Below, piece after piece: positions 39,392-48,116 of a stretch of DNA of 54,604 nt. Position 1 is the stretch's first letter. Every line of letters begins with the position of its first letter. The stretch covers positions 1-54,604 of the IMG/VR virus record IMGVR_UViG_3300042934_001355; one strand, written 5' to 3'. Below the pieces are notes generated by a model. The model did no database searches. It was not told the origin of the DNA and saw only the letters and a list, made by a program, of their open reading frames with translations. The position numbers and the translations under genes are program-made. The stretch comes from a virus.

Positions 39392-39888
39392 TGGCTATTA
39401 ATTATCCTGACTGGCTCCCGCTGGCTCAGAAGTCTAATAAAAATTTCACCAGTGATACGGGGTTCCGCACTGACCAGCCACAGGTTGGTGCGCCAATCTT
39501 CCAGAAGCTTACCGACGACCTCAAATCTTCATTCAGCCTGACATGGATATTCACACGTGATCAGCACCGTGCCTTTTACCAGTGGTTGCGCAGTCCTAAC
39601 TATCTGGATAACGGCAATCATTGGTTCAGCATGAGGCTATCGACCGGGACTGGCGACTCAGGGCTGGAAGTTCAGGAGCTTCATTTCACCGCCTATCCAA
39701 CATGGAACCAGAGTGGGTCTGCGTTCACTTGGACGGGCAGCGTAATAGCCAGAGAACTGAATAACTCAGATGACGAATTCGACGACATCCTGGTTGAGCT
39801 TCCGCCGCCATGGGGTAGTTGGCTGGACATTGTCGTCACTGGTTATCCCGACGGGCGGGATAAGGAATCATTACCAAGGGTGCCTTAA
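39391..39888 (+). CDS. Minor tail protein
   Basis: 165 aa beginning MAINYPDWLPLAQKSNKNF, with FTRDQHRAFYQWLRSPNYLD. Belongs to the distal-tail set between tape measure and J, lambda M-like in position. Shares one base with the tape-measure stop. Confidence 0.75.
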   Translation: MAINYPDWLPLAQKSNKNFTSDTGFRTDQPQVGAPIFQKLTDDLKSSFSLTWIFTRDQHRAFYQWLRSPNYLDNGNHWFSMRLSTGTGDSGLEVQELHFTAYPTWNQSGSAFTWTGSVIARELNNSDDEFDDILVELPPPWGSWLDIVVTGYPDGRDKESLPRVP

Positions 39889-40358
39889 TGCCAAGTTTCA
39901 GAGAGTTCAAGAGCCAGCGACCAAATAGGGTGCTGTTCGACACGCTGACGTTCTATAACCAGACATTCGGTTATATCAGGCTGGTAGACAAACAGGTTTT
40001 CCCCAAAACCTTTGCTGGCCAAATCTATACACCATGTCGCATGGAAATAAACGAAAGCCAGCAGAGCAGCACCCCTGTTATTGATTGCAGTGTCAAATTC
40101 AGCCGGCTAGCGCAGGACTTTAAGCAGCAACTTAAGCTGTGGCGGGGGTATGCGCGCATCACTCCAATCTCGGCCACATACCAGCGTTTTGATTCGGCTG
40201 ATATGAACACGCCACTTAAGCCATGGACCCTCTACGTCAATGACGTAAGCATGGATCAGAACGATGTGACCGTTACGCTGACGCTTAAAAACCCGCTCAA
40301 TAACAACGTTGGTCGGCTTTACACGCCAGAGGAATTTCCGGGATTACAGAATGCTTAA
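39888..40358 (+). CDS. DUF1833-type tail protein
   Basis: 156 aa: YIRLVDKQVFPKTFAGQIYTP and late VTVTLTLKNPLNNNVGRLY, typical of DUF1833. Occupies the place of lambda L in the tail-tip module. Overlaps the NlpC/P60 gene by eight bases. Confidence 0.78.
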   Translation: MPSFREFKSQRPNRVLFDTLTFYNQTFGYIRLVDKQVFPKTFAGQIYTPCRMEINESQQSSTPVIDCSVKFSRLAQDFKQQLKLWRGYARITPISATYQRFDSADMNTPLKPWTLYVNDVSMDQNDVTVTLTLKNPLNNNVGRLYTPEEFPGLQNA

Positions 40359-40782
40359 AGCTGAGTTCATTGAGAAGGTGGCTGGAGTTCCATGGCGTGA
40401 CAGGTCATGCACCTTTGAGGCTATGGACTGCTGGGCGCTGGTAGTTCTCTACTACCGCCATGTGATGGGCGTAGAGATTCATCATCAGCCTGACTACGAA
40501 TCTGGCGCCGACTTCCTGACGTGCTTTACAGGCGAGGTCGTTTACTGGCGGCAAACGGATATCTTCAGTGACAACGGAATTTTTATTGCCTGGTACGGCA
40601 GCCAGCCTGTTCACGTCGGACTGACTCTTAACGGGCGTGCATTGCACAGTCGCGGAGAGAGTGGGCATGTGCGCTCAGACAGTATCCGAACAATACAAAA
40701 ACTATTCACGCGCGTGGAGTTCTATCAGTATGCCTATCGTCCAGATTCAGCGTGTTCCGGGACTGCCGAAAGAGAGAGTTAA
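40351..40782 (+). CDS. NlpC/P60 peptidoglycan peptidase of the tail tip
   Basis: 143 aa. Catalytic Cys27 lies in AMDCWALV and His88 in PVHVGLTL, as in lambda K-type tail peptidases that open the cell wall for DNA entry. The start is the ATG at 40351. The J-like gene begins 52 bp before its end. Confidence 0.85.
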   Translation: MLKAEFIEKVAGVPWRDRSCTFEAMDCWALVVLYYRHVMGVEIHHQPDYESGADFLTCFTGEVVYWRQTDIFSDNGIFIAWYGSQPVHVGLTLNGRALHSRGESGHVRSDSIRTIQKLFTRVEFYQYAYRPDSACSGTAERES

Positions 40783-43213
40783 AGCCCCTGCAGGTGTGCC
40801 GTTCAATGAGTGGCTGGCAGGACAGAATCTTCATAACGAACTACGCATCAGCGTTAACGGTCATGAACTGCGGGACGATGACGATATCGGCTTCATCCTG
40901 CAAGAAGATGACAGGGTTATCATCTTCGACCAGCCAAAATCAGGCGATCTAGCCAAAACCCTCCTTAATCCGCTTGAGCACTTCAACCCGATAAAGTTTA
41001 CTCAGAAAATCATGAGTGGGCTCATCAAGCAGCCTGGAACAGGAAATATCGGGCAAAGCAAAACATCATCAAACAACAGCCTGAAGGGTCAGACTAACCT
41101 TGCCCGTAATGGAGAAGCCAAGCCTGATAATTACGGTCTGATCAGGGCATTTCCTGACCTGATTCAGGAGTCCCTCTTTGAATATACGAACAATTTAAAG
41201 TACCTGACTGAGTTCATGAACTTTGGTATTGGAAAATACACTGTCAGCTCAGTGAGATATTCGGAAAGCAACCTCGGGTCAATGGCTGGAGCGTCGTTCA
41301 CCGTATATAACCCGGGCGATGTGATCGGCACCATAAATGAAGGTTACCAGTTTGACGATGTTGATGGTCAGGAGGTGCCCGGTAAGAACGAGTCAGAGGA
41401 TTTCCCTATTGAGAGTGCCACTGCTACCACAGTGATAAGCGGAAGCTACTCCGGCGGCCAGATTCTCATGAAGATTGTTAAGCAAGCGAGCTTTGACTAC
41501 TTCATGGGACTGACACTACCCCATGCCGTATCCTTTGTGGTGAATGCTACATACCCAACAGCTAGCGGGAATGTTACTCAGGACTTCACATTATCAGGCA
41601 ATTTGATATCGGCCACGCAGACATCTAACGGGTCCGTTACAGCGCCGATTTATTACTACAATTTTGTCATCGACAGCATTGAAGGATCAAACGCCTCATA
41701 CATATCTACCGCAACAATCAACACAATTAAGTTCATTCTAAATGACAACCAGGCACTGGCGATTGGCCCGTTCTTTTCACCGGTACAATCCTCGCAGTTG
41801 TGGCTGCACACGCAGTCAGGATTGGGTGGTAAAAGCGAGACCAACTGGCAGGTTACGATCTGGAAAGTCGATGACGATAATGTCCAGGTGCCGGGAACAA
41901 CTCAGACGTTCCTTTATCGACAAACTACGCCTCACCAGTCTACATCTGACACATTCTATCGCACAGATAAGCTAACACCTGCCGCAGGATATGGACGCTA
42001 TGCGGTGACGTTCCAGCGCACAGATAACAGCAGTGACAGCAGCAAGCTCAAGATTGAGGCAATTCATAGCGTCAATACGCGGAGCAATGTCAGCTATCCC
42101 AGTGACACACTTGTGCGCGTTACGGTCAGGCAGACTGAGAATGCCACCAGTGCGCGGGACAGGAAATATAATGCCCTCATTAACCGGCATGTGATCACGT
42201 ACAACCTGAGTACGCAGAAAGTCGATTACACGATTAGGGCATCGCGAAAGTTTGCAGATATTGCGTTGCACAACTGGCTCGTAATTGGCGGTCAGCCTGA
42301 AAGTTCAATCGACATATATGGGCTCTACCAGATACAGGCAGAGCTCGACGCCAGAGATCAGCGGCTTAGTTATTTTGACTACACATTTGATGATGAGGAT
42401 GTGTCGCTGGGACAGAGAATGGAGACCATATGCGATGCGGCTGGGGTTAGTGTTTACTGGGATGACAGCGTGCTTTCTTTCACGCTCGACGCGAAAAGAA
42501 CTGTGCCGGCAACCGTTTTCAACCGATCCAATACTGTTGATGCAGGGTACTCTTTAAGCTACGACATGACGCTGCCAGGCGGGTATGACGGAGTTGAGGT
42601 TCAGTACCGTAATCCGACCACCAACAAGCAGGCTTATATACGCTATAGGGTGAGAAATAATCATATCGAAACAGGACGGCCACTCAAAGCTAAAAAGTTC
42701 GAGATGATGTATGTGCGTGACGGTTTTCAGGCTGATTACCGGGCGCAGAAAGAGTGCAGACGGCTGCTTTATTCGCGGATGAGCATGGCTATTACAGCTC
42801 TAGCAGATGGGGAATGGGTTAACGTAGGAGATATGGCTCAGGTTCCTGACACCTACGACACCAATCAGCAGGCTGGATATATCGTATCACGCAGCGGGAA
42901 TTCATTTGAAACCAGCGAGCGAATCAACTTCACCGGCTCGATGTATGTGGTCATTACTGATTCCATTGGCAACTCGTCTGCTCGCTATCCGGCATCACCT
43001 CACCCACAAACAGCCTTTGGTTTTACCGCAGCTATCCCTCAGATGGCGCTGAACATCTTTGACGGCTATGACGTTCAGTCTCCCTCGCGTTATGTAATCG
43101 CAACCACAGAAGAGCTTAATGCCACTCAGTGGGTCATAAGCGAAAAGCAGCCCAATAGCGATGGTACAACAGCTTTAACCCTCGCTGAATACAGCGATCT
43201 GATTTACCCCTAA
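40730..43213 (+). CDS. Tip attachment protein J-like
   Basis: 827 aa. The N-terminus is a ubiquitin-like fold segment (ELRISVNGHELRDDDDIGF, DRVIIFDQP), replacing the separate lambda I protein. The central and C-terminal part contains J hallmarks such as AGVSVYWDDSVLSFTL, FNRSNTVDAGYSLSYD, GDMAQVPDTYD and GYDVQSPSRYV. It forms the central tail tip and carries receptor specificity or anchors the spike. Confidence 0.85.
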   Translation: MPIVQIQRVPGLPKERVKAPAGVPFNEWLAGQNLHNELRISVNGHELRDDDDIGFILQEDDRVIIFDQPKSGDLAKTLLNPLEHFNPIKFTQKIMSGLIKQPGTGNIGQSKTSSNNSLKGQTNLARNGEAKPDNYGLIRAFPDLIQESLFEYTNNLKYLTEFMNFGIGKYTVSSVRYSESNLGSMAGASFTVYNPGDVIGTINEGYQFDDVDGQEVPGKNESEDFPIESATATTVISGSYSGGQILMKIVKQASFDYFMGLTLPHAVSFVVNATYPTASGNVTQDFTLSGNLISATQTSNGSVTAPIYYYNFVIDSIEGSNASYISTATINTIKFILNDNQALAIGPFFSPVQSSQLWLHTQSGLGGKSETNWQVTIWKVDDDNVQVPGTTQTFLYRQTTPHQSTSDTFYRTDKLTPAAGYGRYAVTFQRTDNSSDSSKLKIEAIHSVNTRSNVSYPSDTLVRVTVRQTENATSARDRKYNALINRHVITYNLSTQKVDYTIRASRKFADIALHNWLVIGGQPESSIDIYGLYQIQAELDARDQRLSYFDYTFDDEDVSLGQRMETICDAAGVSVYWDDSVLSFTLDAKRTVPATVFNRSNTVDAGYSLSYDMTLPGGYDGVEVQYRNPTTNKQAYIRYRVRNNHIETGRPLKAKKFEMMYVRDGFQADYRAQKECRRLLYSRMSMAITALADGEWVNVGDMAQVPDTYDTNQQAGYIVSRSGNSFETSERINFTGSMYVVITDSIGNSSARYPASPHPQTAFGFTAAIPQMALNIFDGYDVQSPSRYVIATTEELNATQWVISEKQPNSDGTTALTLAEYSDLIYP

Positions 43214-43232
43214 AAATCGCCCTCTCAACATC

Positions 43233-43259
43233 AGGCCAGCCATAGAGCTGGCTTTTTTA
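43233..43259 (+). terminator. Terminator between tip protein and tailspike genes
   Basis: GCCAGC-CATAGA-GCTGGC followed by TTTTTT, ten bases before the spike start. It sets the spike apart as an exchangeable cassette. Confidence 0.85.
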
Positions 43260-43269
43260 TGGAAAAATT

Positions 43270-45099
43270 ATGGCTACTCAACCTACACAGCTGCCAGTGC
43301 CAAGTGAATCGCCTCGCGATTTGAAATTCAACGCAGGTAAGATTGATGAGTTTGTCAGCTCACTTGAAAAACAATACATCGATAGGTTTGGCGGCCGGCA
43401 CTACACCATTGAAGGTCTTCGGTGGCTGGCTCAGCAAGCTATTTCCCAGTTCGGCTACATTACGGTTGATTCATTTCAGACAGGCGCCACGATTTCATTG
43501 CCGAACCAAGTTCTTCGCGATACAAGCTCGGGAGAATATTATCGGTGGGATGGGTCTCTGCCAAAAGTGGTCGCGCCCGGGTCAACACCTCAATCCAGTG
43601 GTGGAATAGGATTATCAAAATGGCTAAGTGTGGGGGCGGCCGTCTTAGCGAGCGCCCAAGATGGGGCTGGTGATTCATTAGTCGCAGTGAAGCAACCGTT
43701 GAATGGGGCGGTGCCAAGAACTCAGCACGATAAAAATCAGGATTTCATAACGGTTGAAGATTTTGGAGCGGTAGGTGATGGTTTAGCTGATGATACTCTT
43801 GCAATTCAGGCAGCCATAGATAGCGGGGTAAGAGTTGTTCTCAGTGCATCTTCACCAAAGAAAAAAGAGTATAAAATCTCATCACCTTTAGTTATTAAGA
43901 GGCAGGTTGAAATCGACTTCGGTCGCTCTGAAATCAAACAGACAATCAATGCTCCCCATTTTAAAATAGGCTATACGGAATCACAGATAAATTCTCCAGT
44001 ATTATCAAATATTACCATGATCAACACCGTCACCACCACAGTACAGCAAATCGATGCAAGGAATGTAGGTAATATGACGGTGCGGCATTGTTATGCCTAT
44101 GGCGATAATAAGTCTTATGGTTTGATAAAAGTGACCAATGGAATAGTGACATCAATTCTAAATTGTAGGTCAGCGTACTGCACGGGTAAGGATATAGAAT
44201 TAAACGGTGCTGGCACAGGCTCGTTAAGGACAGTCGATACAACCATTTATGATTGCAGGCTAGAGCGTGGCGTTGTAGCAATATCGGTAAGTGATTTTGT
44301 AGAGGGGTTGTACATAAGAAGGAATATCTTATATGGCCATTCAAAAATACCTCTTGAAATTGGTCAATCTACATCTGGTGGCTTATATTCAGGTAAAATA
44401 CAAGAAAATGATTTCGACTCCCCCGTGGCAGAAAGTTTCATATATGTTGCTAACTTCAAGAATATGCAAATCTCGGAAAACTGGTTTGCGGGTTCTGTCG
44501 CTAGTCCACATATACATTTGGATTCAGGATGTGACAGCACTATAATTTCATCTAATCAATCCTATCCAAATAAAGTCTTCATAGAAGATAACGGTGTGGG
44601 AACTATCCTTACATCGAACATGGTTATCGGGGGCACGGTTCCAGTCCAGTTTGCTTCCAGTGCGAACAAGAGCGTTATCAGCGCTAATACTTTCAGAGAC
44701 TCCTCAAGCGCGTGTGTTGATGTCACTAATCACTTAGGTCAATTACAGGTGGCAGATAATTTCTTCGCTTCTGCTACTGGAGACGGCATCTCAGGGCCAG
44801 AAAAGGCAGGAATGTACTTTGAAGGTAACAAGGGAGATAAAGCTCGGGGGGAGACAAGGGCGGCATATGTAGGTTCTGTTACTCCGAGGTCTTGGACTGT
44901 AGGCGCCAGGCCGGAGCATCTCACTTTGATTGGGGGCGCTATCACTAGTGTAGTAGTGAATGGGACACAGGTTTGGCCTTTATCTGGATCGACATACAAT
45001 CAAGGTAGCTTTGTAATTGGTACGCTCCCTCCAGGAAGTACCTTTACTGTGGACTTCAATGCAAGCTCAGCCCCTTGGCTTATGAGAATAAAACAATAA
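43270..45099 (+). CDS. Tailspike with beta-helix (glycan depolymerase-like)
   Basis: 609 aa. Residues 1 to about 140 are the attachment domain (ESPRDLKFNAGKIDEFVSSL, RFGGRHYTIEGLRWLAQ), of the type shared by many podophage and siphophage spikes. From about 160, VEDFGAVGDGLADDTLAIQA starts a pectate-lyase-like right-handed beta-helix that normally binds and cleaves surface polysaccharide. The C-terminal part is beta-rich (TPRSWTVGARPEHLTLIGGA). The substrate cannot be told. Confidence 0.88.
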   Translation: MATQPTQLPVPSESPRDLKFNAGKIDEFVSSLEKQYIDRFGGRHYTIEGLRWLAQQAISQFGYITVDSFQTGATISLPNQVLRDTSSGEYYRWDGSLPKVVAPGSTPQSSGGIGLSKWLSVGAAVLASAQDGAGDSLVAVKQPLNGAVPRTQHDKNQDFITVEDFGAVGDGLADDTLAIQAAIDSGVRVVLSASSPKKKEYKISSPLVIKRQVEIDFGRSEIKQTINAPHFKIGYTESQINSPVLSNITMINTVTTTVQQIDARNVGNMTVRHCYAYGDNKSYGLIKVTNGIVTSILNCRSAYCTGKDIELNGAGTGSLRTVDTTIYDCRLERGVVAISVSDFVEGLYIRRNILYGHSKIPLEIGQSTSGGLYSGKIQENDFDSPVAESFIYVANFKNMQISENWFAGSVASPHIHLDSGCDSTIISSNQSYPNKVFIEDNGVGTILTSNMVIGGTVPVQFASSANKSVISANTFRDSSSACVDVTNHLGQLQVADNFFASATGDGISGPEKAGMYFEGNKGDKARGETRAAYVGSVTPRSWTVGARPEHLTLIGGAITSVVVNGTQVWPLSGSTYNQGSFVIGTLPPGSTFTVDFNASSAPWLMRIKQ

Positions 45100-45118
45100 A
45101 AAAGTGTTAATCAAATTA

Positions 45119-45142
45119 TTGCGACTCATGGCTGAGTCGCAA
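45119..45142. terminator. Bidirectional hairpin between convergent genes
   Basis: TTGCGACTCA-TGGC-TGAGTCGCAA is a perfect 10-bp stem located between the spike stop and within the last codons of the convergent acyltransferase gene. A-rich and T-rich flanks could end transcription from both sides. Confidence 0.65.
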
Positions 45143-46235
45143 CGTTTAATTTATTACAAAGTGCATCTCTGATTTTATTAGATAATATGCTCTCAAATAC
45201 ATAATACGATATATATCCTAAAAGTATTGCGATGCCAGTAGTGAATATTAAAGCAGGTATTCCTGTTGATAAAAAATGCAAGACTGTCCCCGACGTTAGT
45301 TTAGGAAAAAGCTCTTGTGATAAAGGATGCCATAGATACAAAGAAAATGATATTTCGCCTAGAAAAATGAATGCCTTGTTGAATTTAATTTTTATTTCTC
45401 TACATAGCATGCACATAGAAAAGAAAAAAGGTATTAGTGATAACCCCCACTCAAGAGCGCCATGGCCAGTCCGTAATTTTGTTATATACTGAAAGGTCAT
45501 TATGCATAATGAAACGACAAGAATTATAGTGCTTGTCTTTTTGTTTATTCTCAGGTTGAAGTTAAAATAAAGATTCCCTATTATAGATCCTGCGATGAAA
45601 AGCCATATTGCAGGGGATGTTATCAAGTTTGCATACCCAAAGTTGAAGTTATAAGTATCATACGATACCATGCTGAATCTGCCAGTAAATAAAATAGGTA
45701 TTAATATCAAAGTTATGCATAAGTAAACATATAATGCTAACCATCTAAAAGTATTGAACAGAATTGACACACCAAAAACAAGGTAAAAATAAATTTCATA
45801 GTTTAGCGTCCAGCCTATATCTAAAACAGGGAATCCAAAACTCGGACTATCTTCTTTATTAGTTGGCGTAAAAATAAAGCTTTTTGCCAGCCACTCGATG
45901 TTTTCATGGCTACTGAAAAAAGAAAATCCATACTTTACCAAAATAATCATAGATAAGGTTGCTATGAAATATGTCGGAAAAATCCTAGCTATTCTTTTTT
46001 TAAAAAAACCCATAACATATTTTAAATCAATATTCGAACTTTGAGTGGTTGCAACCATGATAAAACCACTAATTATGAAGAATAAGCAAACCCCAAGCGA
46101 ACCGGCTGCTCCAAGCAGGCTGTATCCCAAGCCCGTGCCATATGGGCTAATGAATCGGCTTCCATGAAAAAGCACGACCATCATGCAAGCAATTCCTCTT
46201 AAGGCCTGAATGAACTCAATTTTCTTCTTTTGCAT
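45126..46235 (-). CDS. Membrane acyltransferase 3 family (OafA-like)
   Basis: 369 aa, about ten membrane segments. N-terminal hallmark IEFIQALRGIACMMVVLFHGS contains the conserved Arg and the essential His of acyltransferase-3 enzymes, which acetylate O-antigen or exopolysaccharide. Later FFIISGFIM and FKKRIARIFPTYF are also typical. The gene is AT-rich and points against the spike gene. Neighbouring the spike, it likely alters the lysogen's surface glycan so that the same phage no longer binds. That role is inference. Confidence 0.88.
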   Translation of the reverse strand: MQKKKIEFIQALRGIACMMVVLFHGSRFISPYGTGLGYSLLGAAGSLGVCLFFIISGFIMVATTQSSNIDLKYVMGFFKKRIARIFPTYFIATLSMIILVKYGFSFFSSHENIEWLAKSFIFTPTNKEDSPSFGFPVLDIGWTLNYEIYFYLVFGVSILFNTFRWLALYVYLCITLILIPILFTGRFSMVSYDTYNFNFGYANLITSPAIWLFIAGSIIGNLYFNFNLRINKKTSTIILVVSLCIMTFQYITKLRTGHGALEWGLSLIPFFFSMCMLCREIKIKFNKAFIFLGEISFSLYLWHPLSQELFPKLTSGTVLHFLSTGIPALIFTTGIAILLGYISYYVFESILSNKIRDALCNKLNVATQP

Positions 46236-46432
46236 GGACGTGTTCTTTGAAGTAGATGATTACTATCAACAATATGAAATCATTAAAGCATTAGCAATTC
46301 TTACTTAATCTTTTTGAGATCTCACATTGCCGTAAGTTAACTCTTTTGGGTTCAATTTTAATTGTTGAGCCCTATTCGAAGGATGTAGAACCAGCGAAAG
46401 GAGCGGTCGTACATGCCGAAAATAGCCATACA

Positions 46433-46455
46433 TAAAAAAGCCCCGGCGACGGGGC
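46433..46455 (-). terminator. Leftward Rho-independent terminator
   Basis: Leftward strand: GCCCCG-TCGC-CGGGGC followed by TTTTTT. No annotated leftward gene lies upstream of it, so it may end a short transcript starting near the LexA box or shield the acyltransferase gene. Confidence 0.75.
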
Positions 46456-46609
46456 AGCTACAGACCGCGCCAGTCTCAGCAGGCTGCGGGATGGGTAATT
46501 TGAGATTAGTCACCCATCACCGCCAGCGCCAACAAAAAACCCTTTCATCTCAGACCCTTTACAAATCTGTCCACCGCTCCGCCTTGATCAAAACTACCGA
46601 TCGATATTA

Positions 46610-46625
46610 CTGTTTATCTATACAG
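46610..46625 (+). promoter_or_regulatory. LexA box
   Basis: CTGTTTATCTATACAG fits CTG-N10-CAG with TA flanks on both sides. It lies 24 bp before the small SOS gene, an ideal operator position. Confidence 0.87.
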
Positions 46626-46648
46626 TATTTATCAGAGGAGGATTCATT

Positions 46649-46888
46649 ATGGCGAGAGAGAGTGACATACACGCGGCGTTTACTGGAGCGATAACAAAAG
46701 ACGGCCGGGGCAGGCAGATTGTCACCACGGCGGCATTCCAGAAGCGGCTGGATGACGTGAACCACGTGTGGACGCTGGCAGAGTGCAACCGGTGGATTCG
46801 CCGTTACCAGAATTTCTTCTTCGAGCTGGCCACAGAGGAAAGCGAGAATAAAACGTGGTCGCTACGCAACATGGGATACGTGAGGTAA
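46649..46888 (+). CDS. SOS-controlled small phage protein
   Basis: 79 aa, MARESDIHAAFTGAITKDG, later WTLAECNRWIRRYQNFF. It has an AGGAGG ribosome site and a LexA box just upstream. It is followed two bases later by a UmuD'-like gene, so the two form one operon. Function unknown. Confidence 0.75.
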   Translation: MARESDIHAAFTGAITKDGRGRQIVTTAAFQKRLDDVNHVWTLAECNRWIRRYQNFFFELATEESENKTWSLRNMGYVR

Positions 46889-46890
46889 TT

Positions 46891-47214
46891 ATGGGATTTC
46901 CATCACCGGCGTCCGATTACATAGAGCGGCGCATCGACCTGAACGATGTACTGATGCCTCACCGAAACAACATGATCCTGATTGAGACGCCGGATGGGTT
47001 TGTGCTGGCAGATAAATCACTGAAGCCACTGCCGGGCGACAAAGTCGCATTCCAGATAGGCGAGTTCCCGCAACTGGGCAGATTGTTCAGAACGGGAATA
47101 ATCACCTCAGACGGTGAGACGATCGACGGAGAGGGACTGGAAGGGATTATCGTGCTAGGGAGAGTCACGGCCGAGGTGTTGTCTGTGTACGAGCCTCTGC
47201 GGCCTACGATTTAG
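46891..47214 (+). CDS. UmuD'-like protein lacking the protease residues
   Basis: 107 aa. The N-terminus MGFPSPASDYIERRIDLN copies host UmuD from the residue right after its self-cleavage site (Cys-Gly/FPSPAADYVEQRIDLN). The protein thus begins as pre-cleaved UmuD', like HumD of phage P1. The catalytic GDSM serine is absent and the region of the Lys reads GEFPQLGRLF. It cannot cleave itself or partners. It may bind UmuC, UmuD or RecA and tune translesion synthesis in induced cells. Similarity is strongest in the first 20 residues. Confidence 0.7.
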   Translation: MGFPSPASDYIERRIDLNDVLMPHRNNMILIETPDGFVLADKSLKPLPGDKVAFQIGEFPQLGRLFRTGIITSDGETIDGEGLEGIIVLGRVTAEVLSVYEPLRPTI

Positions 47215-47216
47215 CC

Positions 47217-47236
47217 GTAGCACACATGTAGCACAA
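47217..47236. repeat. attR: Integrase arm-type sites, right end (attR side)
   Basis: Two copies of GTAGCACA (47217-47224, 47228-47235) with the same 11-base period as at the int end, immediately after the last phage gene. The attR core should lie a little to the right. The core sequence cannot be fixed without the left junction. Confidence 0.55.
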
Positions 47237-47597
47237 AAAAATACCGCAAATCACCTCAAAACCACCACTACGGCAGTTTTTGACTTGCGGTATGTCTCTG
47301 TAAAACCACGCCTCAACGCACAGCAACCTGATATGCTAAATATTCAAAGTGAAATTATGAATATGCAGGTTTAGTGAGCTGATTCCGCTGAACAAGGCAC
47401 GCCTGCGTGGCAGTGGATTAGGGTAGTGCGTTGCCAGCATCAAGGCCGATCCCTTTGCTGAGTCTATGACCCTGTACTGGCGATAATACAGGTGTCATTG
47501 ACTATACTGCTCTTTATTACGAGCCGTGCAGCAGGGAACTCACTCTTCGGTGCAGACGACCCGCCCCCTCATCACCTATCAGCAGGACGCCAGCCCA
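47237..47597. other. Prophage-host junction region
   Basis: No gene is seen. It contains an inverted repeat ATACCGCAA (47241-47249) and TTGCGGTAT (47285-47293), a possible Xis, Int or host-factor site or part of the core. The rest looks like host intergenic DNA in front of the periplasmic protein gene. Confidence 0.45.
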
Positions 47598-47939
47598 ATG
47601 TTAAAAAAACTTATCCTTATCGCATCGTTAATCAGCTTATCTCTTCCAGCCTTTGCTGCCACGCAGTGCGGGCCGTTCTACCTTAAACCTGACAAGAGCG
47701 GCTGGTTCTCGGTGAATGGAGAACGTGCAAAAACGCAGAAAGTCACCTTTGCGAAAGAGAAGGGCGATTACGACAACGCGACGGTTAAACTGCTGGTGAA
47801 AAACAGCAAAGCGCCGGGGATGGTGGATATGGAACTGACGAACCGTGAGGGTAAAGGGCTGTTAAGAGCTGAAATCGTCCGCACCAGCCAGAGTCAGATC
47901 CGCATACGAGGTGCTTATGATTGCGAACCGGCTAAATAG
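47598..47939 (+). CDS. Small secreted (periplasmic) protein
   Basis: 113-aa precursor with a clear signal peptide, MLKKLILIASLISLSLPAFA, cut before ATQC. The mature part contains two cysteines (CGPFYLKP, AYDCEPAK) that may form a disulfide. First host gene after the prophage. Not recognised. Confidence 0.7.
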   Translation: MLKKLILIASLISLSLPAFAATQCGPFYLKPDKSGWFSVNGERAKTQKVTFAKEKGDYDNATVKLLVKNSKAPGMVDMELTNREGKGLLRAEIVRTSQSQIRIRGAYDCEPAK

Positions 47940-48024
47940 GCTGAGCTTCGACTGCCCACTTCTGAACATGGCATAGCCCGGAAGCGGGCGTGATAAAAGC
48001 CTTAGAATAGAAGAGTGCGAAAGA

Positions 48025-48062
48025 TTGTCAGGCCAGCGCTTGTGCTCGGGCTGGCCTGACAA
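48025..48062. terminator. Long perfect inverted repeat between convergent genes
   Basis: TTGTCAGGCCAGC and its exact complement GCTGGCCTGACAA form a 13-bp stem with a 12-base loop. It lies between the rightward secreted-protein gene and the leftward lipoprotein gene and probably ends transcription. Confidence 0.6.
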
Positions 48063-48116
48063 CTTATTCTGTCTTCTGGTCGTCCATCCTGCATCACATC
48101 CATGCCGACGCGGCAT

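Larger units (their letters stand above)
46236..46648. other. Intergenic region between acyltransferase and SOS operon
   Basis: Carries the acyltransferase promoter area (AT-rich, 46240-46300), a leftward terminator at 46433-46455 and a LexA box at 46610-46625. Between terminator and LexA box no long gene is seen. A tiny leftward frame (MKGFFVGAGGDG) exists but has no clear ribosome site. Confidence 0.5.

Noticed and set aside
43460-44344. Leftward frames over the tailspike gene
   Set aside because: Shadow frames with Pro/His/Leu-biased composition opposite a well-supported beta-helix protein.
46413-46694. Rightward frame of about 90 codons before the LexA-controlled gene
   Set aside because: It runs through a terminator and the LexA box, has no plausible ribosome site and looks random.
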